DNA of 64,000 nucleotides, from the NCBI RefSeq assembly GCF_000619945.1, contig NZ_JHVC01000009.1, positions 124,001-188,000 of the forward strand, in the 5' to 3' direction. Positions 62,489 to 64,000 of this stretch are shown here, one piece after another. The translations under genes were made by a program, and so were the position numbers. Source of the stretch: Clostridium lundense DSM 17049. GTDB taxonomy: Bacteria > Bacillota > Clostridia > Clostridiales > Clostridiaceae. A model generated the notes under the pieces. That model did not search any database, was not told the DNA's origin, and saw nothing but the letters and a program-made list of their open reading frames with translations. Within the stretch, counting starts at the first letter, position 1; every line of letters begins with the position of its first letter.

Positions 62489-63796
62489 TTAAGGTATGTA
62501 TATTTTAAGACTTTTAATCCTTTTATATTTTACCTCTTGTATTTTAAAAACTATATTCTCATATTCTACAGTTCTTTCATCAGTATTATTTGGGATAGTA
62601 CCTAAAAGGTTAACAACAAAGCCTCCTATAGTATCTGCGTGTTCTGAAGGTAATTCTAAATGAAGAGAATCGTTTATATCATCAATAGAAATAAGACCAT
62701 CTACTAAATAAGTGTGAGCATCTATTTCCTTTATGTATTCTCTCTTTTCATCATATTCATCAAAAATATTTCCTACAATCTCCTCTAAAATATCCTCCAT
62801 AGTTACAATACCAGAGAATCCGCCATATTCATCTATTAATATAGCTATATAATTTTTAGTTTTTTGAAGTTCTTTAAATAATTCATCTATTGCTTTAGTT
62901 TCAGGAACAAAAAAAGCAGGTCTTAGAAGCTTTTTTATAGAATCTTCTTTTAAGGAGTTATGCCTAATATTAAAAAATAAATCCTTAATATACAAAATTC
63001 CTATTATATTATCAACATCTTCTTCGTATACTGGAATTCTTGAATATTGTTCTTCTAAAATTTGATCAATAAGTTCATTCAATGGAGTATTTATATCTAT
63101 AGTAAAAACATTTGGTCTAGGTGTCATAATTTCTTTAGCTAAAGTATCATCAAAGTCAAATATACCATTTATCATTTCTTTTTCTGTTTGTTTTATAACT
63201 CCTGTTTCTTCTCCTACTTCTATCATCATTTTTATTTCTTCTTCTGAAACATCTTCTTCAATAGAATCACTATCTATGCCAAAAAGTCTTATAAGAATGT
63301 TAGTAGACCATGTTAGTATTTTAACAAATGGCAAGGTGATTTTTGAAAAAAATATTATAGGTTTAATTACAAACATAGCTACTTCATCAGAATGATGAAG
63401 TGCCAATCTTTTTGGCAACAATTCACCAAGGACTAATGTTACATAGGATAATATAACTGTTACTAATATTAAAGATATTTGATTACTAGCAGGAACATTT
63501 AGCGCTTTTAGCCATGCAGATAAAGGTTGAGAAATATTTGTTGCAGCAGAAGCACTAGCTAGAAATCCTGATATAGTAATTCCAACCTGAATAGTAGCTA
63601 AAAATTTACTAGTTTCTTTTGTTAATTCCAATAACAGCTTTGCTTTATCATTATTATCTTCTTCTGCCAAATGTGATAGCTTAGTTTTGTTTAAAGATAC
63701 TATAGCCATTTCAGAGGCAGCAAAAAAAGCATTAACTCCAATTAATAATAATATAAAAAATAAATCTAATAAGATACTATTTGAATTACCATTCAT
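62489..63796 (-). CDS. CNNM/CorC-family transport-associated protein
   Basis: A 435-aa protein: DUF21/CNNM membrane domain (about 1-190) starting LLLIGVNAFFAASEMAIVSLNKTKLSHL, then two CBS domains (MTPRPNVFTIDINTPLNELI and later) and a C-terminal CorC_HlyC domain (LVDGLISIDDINDSLHLELP). The family takes part in Mg/Co homeostasis; older 'hemolysin' naming is misleading. The SD sits in the loop of a small hairpin (63799-63817). Confidence 0.92.
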   Translation of the reverse strand: MNGNSNSILLDLFFILLLIGVNAFFAASEMAIVSLNKTKLSHLAEEDNNDKAKLLLELTKETSKFLATIQVGITISGFLASASAATNISQPLSAWLKALNVPASNQISLILVTVILSYVTLVLGELLPKRLALHHSDEVAMFVIKPIIFFSKITLPFVKILTWSTNILIRLFGIDSDSIEEDVSEEEIKMMIEVGEETGVIKQTEKEMINGIFDFDDTLAKEIMTPRPNVFTIDINTPLNELIDQILEEQYSRIPVYEEDVDNIIGILYIKDLFFNIRHNSLKEDSIKKLLRPAFFVPETKAIDELFKELQKTKNYIAILIDEYGGFSGIVTMEDILEEIVGNIFDEYDEKREYIKEIDAHTYLVDGLISIDDINDSLHLELPSEHADTIGGFVVNLLGTIPNNTDERTVEYENIVFKIQEVKYKRIKSLKIYIP

Positions 63797-63973
63797 TAGT
63801 AGAAACCGCCTTTCTACAGTATATATAATTATATTTTTGCTTAGAATGAGTATATTATTCCTTATATAATATAAAAAGATTACTTTCCACTTTTTTATAA
63901 GTAGAATAAATGTAAGCTTTAGAGTAAAATTATTTATAGGTAAATGAGTTTATGATTTAGGGATGGTGATTAT

Positions 63974-64000
63974 ATGGTTACTATAAACGTATGTGTAGGA
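63974..64000 (+). CDS. Start of a probable 2Fe-2S ferredoxin-like protein (partial)
   Basis: Only nine codons, MVTINVCVG, are in the window, preceded by a GGGATGGTGAT SD. This opening is typical of thioredoxin-fold [2Fe-2S] proteins of the NuoE/HydC type in clostridia (usually continuing with a Ser/Cys-His segment). The call rests on nine residues, so it is tentative. Confidence 0.5.

Overview
The window is AT-rich, dense DNA from a spore-forming anaerobe. It carries gpr, spoIIP, yqfC/yqfD, a Spo0E-like phosphatase, a CotS-type coat protein, three CWB2 cell-wall repeats, the glgC-glgD pair, ppdK and oxygen-sensitive radical-SAM enzymes. This fits Clostridium sensu stricto (cluster I); species cannot be fixed from the sequence alone.

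Layout. 1-2.7 kb: the 3' end of a selenocysteine tRNA, several short unknown genes and dUTPase. 2.7-8.7 kb: a PAP2 membrane protein facing a glycogen operon (glgC-glgD-glgA, a 2-hydroxyacid dehydrogenase, a DUF503 gene). 8.8-11.4 kb: an isolated P-type ATPase that has lost several catalytic residues. 11.5-20.9 kb: comEC, holA, rpsT (reverse), gpr, spoIIP, lepA and hemW. 21-30.5 kb: the HrcA/CIRCE heat-shock cluster hrcA-grpE-dnaK-dnaJ, then prmA-rsmE-mtaB, a HIT protein, rpsU and yqeY. 30.6-38.2 kb: the Firmicute block yqfC-yqfD-pgpH-ybeY-dgkA-cdd-era-recO, without phoH. 38.3-49.6 kb: a CcpN-like regulator next to ppdK, cotS (reverse), dnaG-sigA, trmK and a Nif3-like gene. 49.7-50.1 kb: RNase P RNA.

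50.3-64 kb is more accessory. It holds a lipoprotein, a TIGR04076-like protein, an intact ABC exporter and a NifX-like/DUF134 pair. Next come four genes that look like a siroheme-dependent haem (or haem-d1-like) branch: two radical-SAM enzymes and two AsnC-type decarboxylase subunits. After them lie a decayed ABC transporter, a CWB2 surface protein, a CNNM/CorC-like protein and the first codons of a probable 2Fe-2S protein.

The observations most worth following up are: (i) two overlapping perfect inverted repeats built around the promoter and ribosome-binding site of the NifX-like gene; (ii) the full-length but catalytically degraded P-type ATPase; (iii) the compact haem-branch operon next to these metal genes; (iv) probable CTG initiation of recO; (v) CcpN-like operator motifs at the ccpN-ppdK promoter; (vi) repeated cases where a Shine-Dalgarno (SD) sequence is buried in a hairpin or terminator. 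No CRISPR array, prophage or intact insertion sequence was seen.
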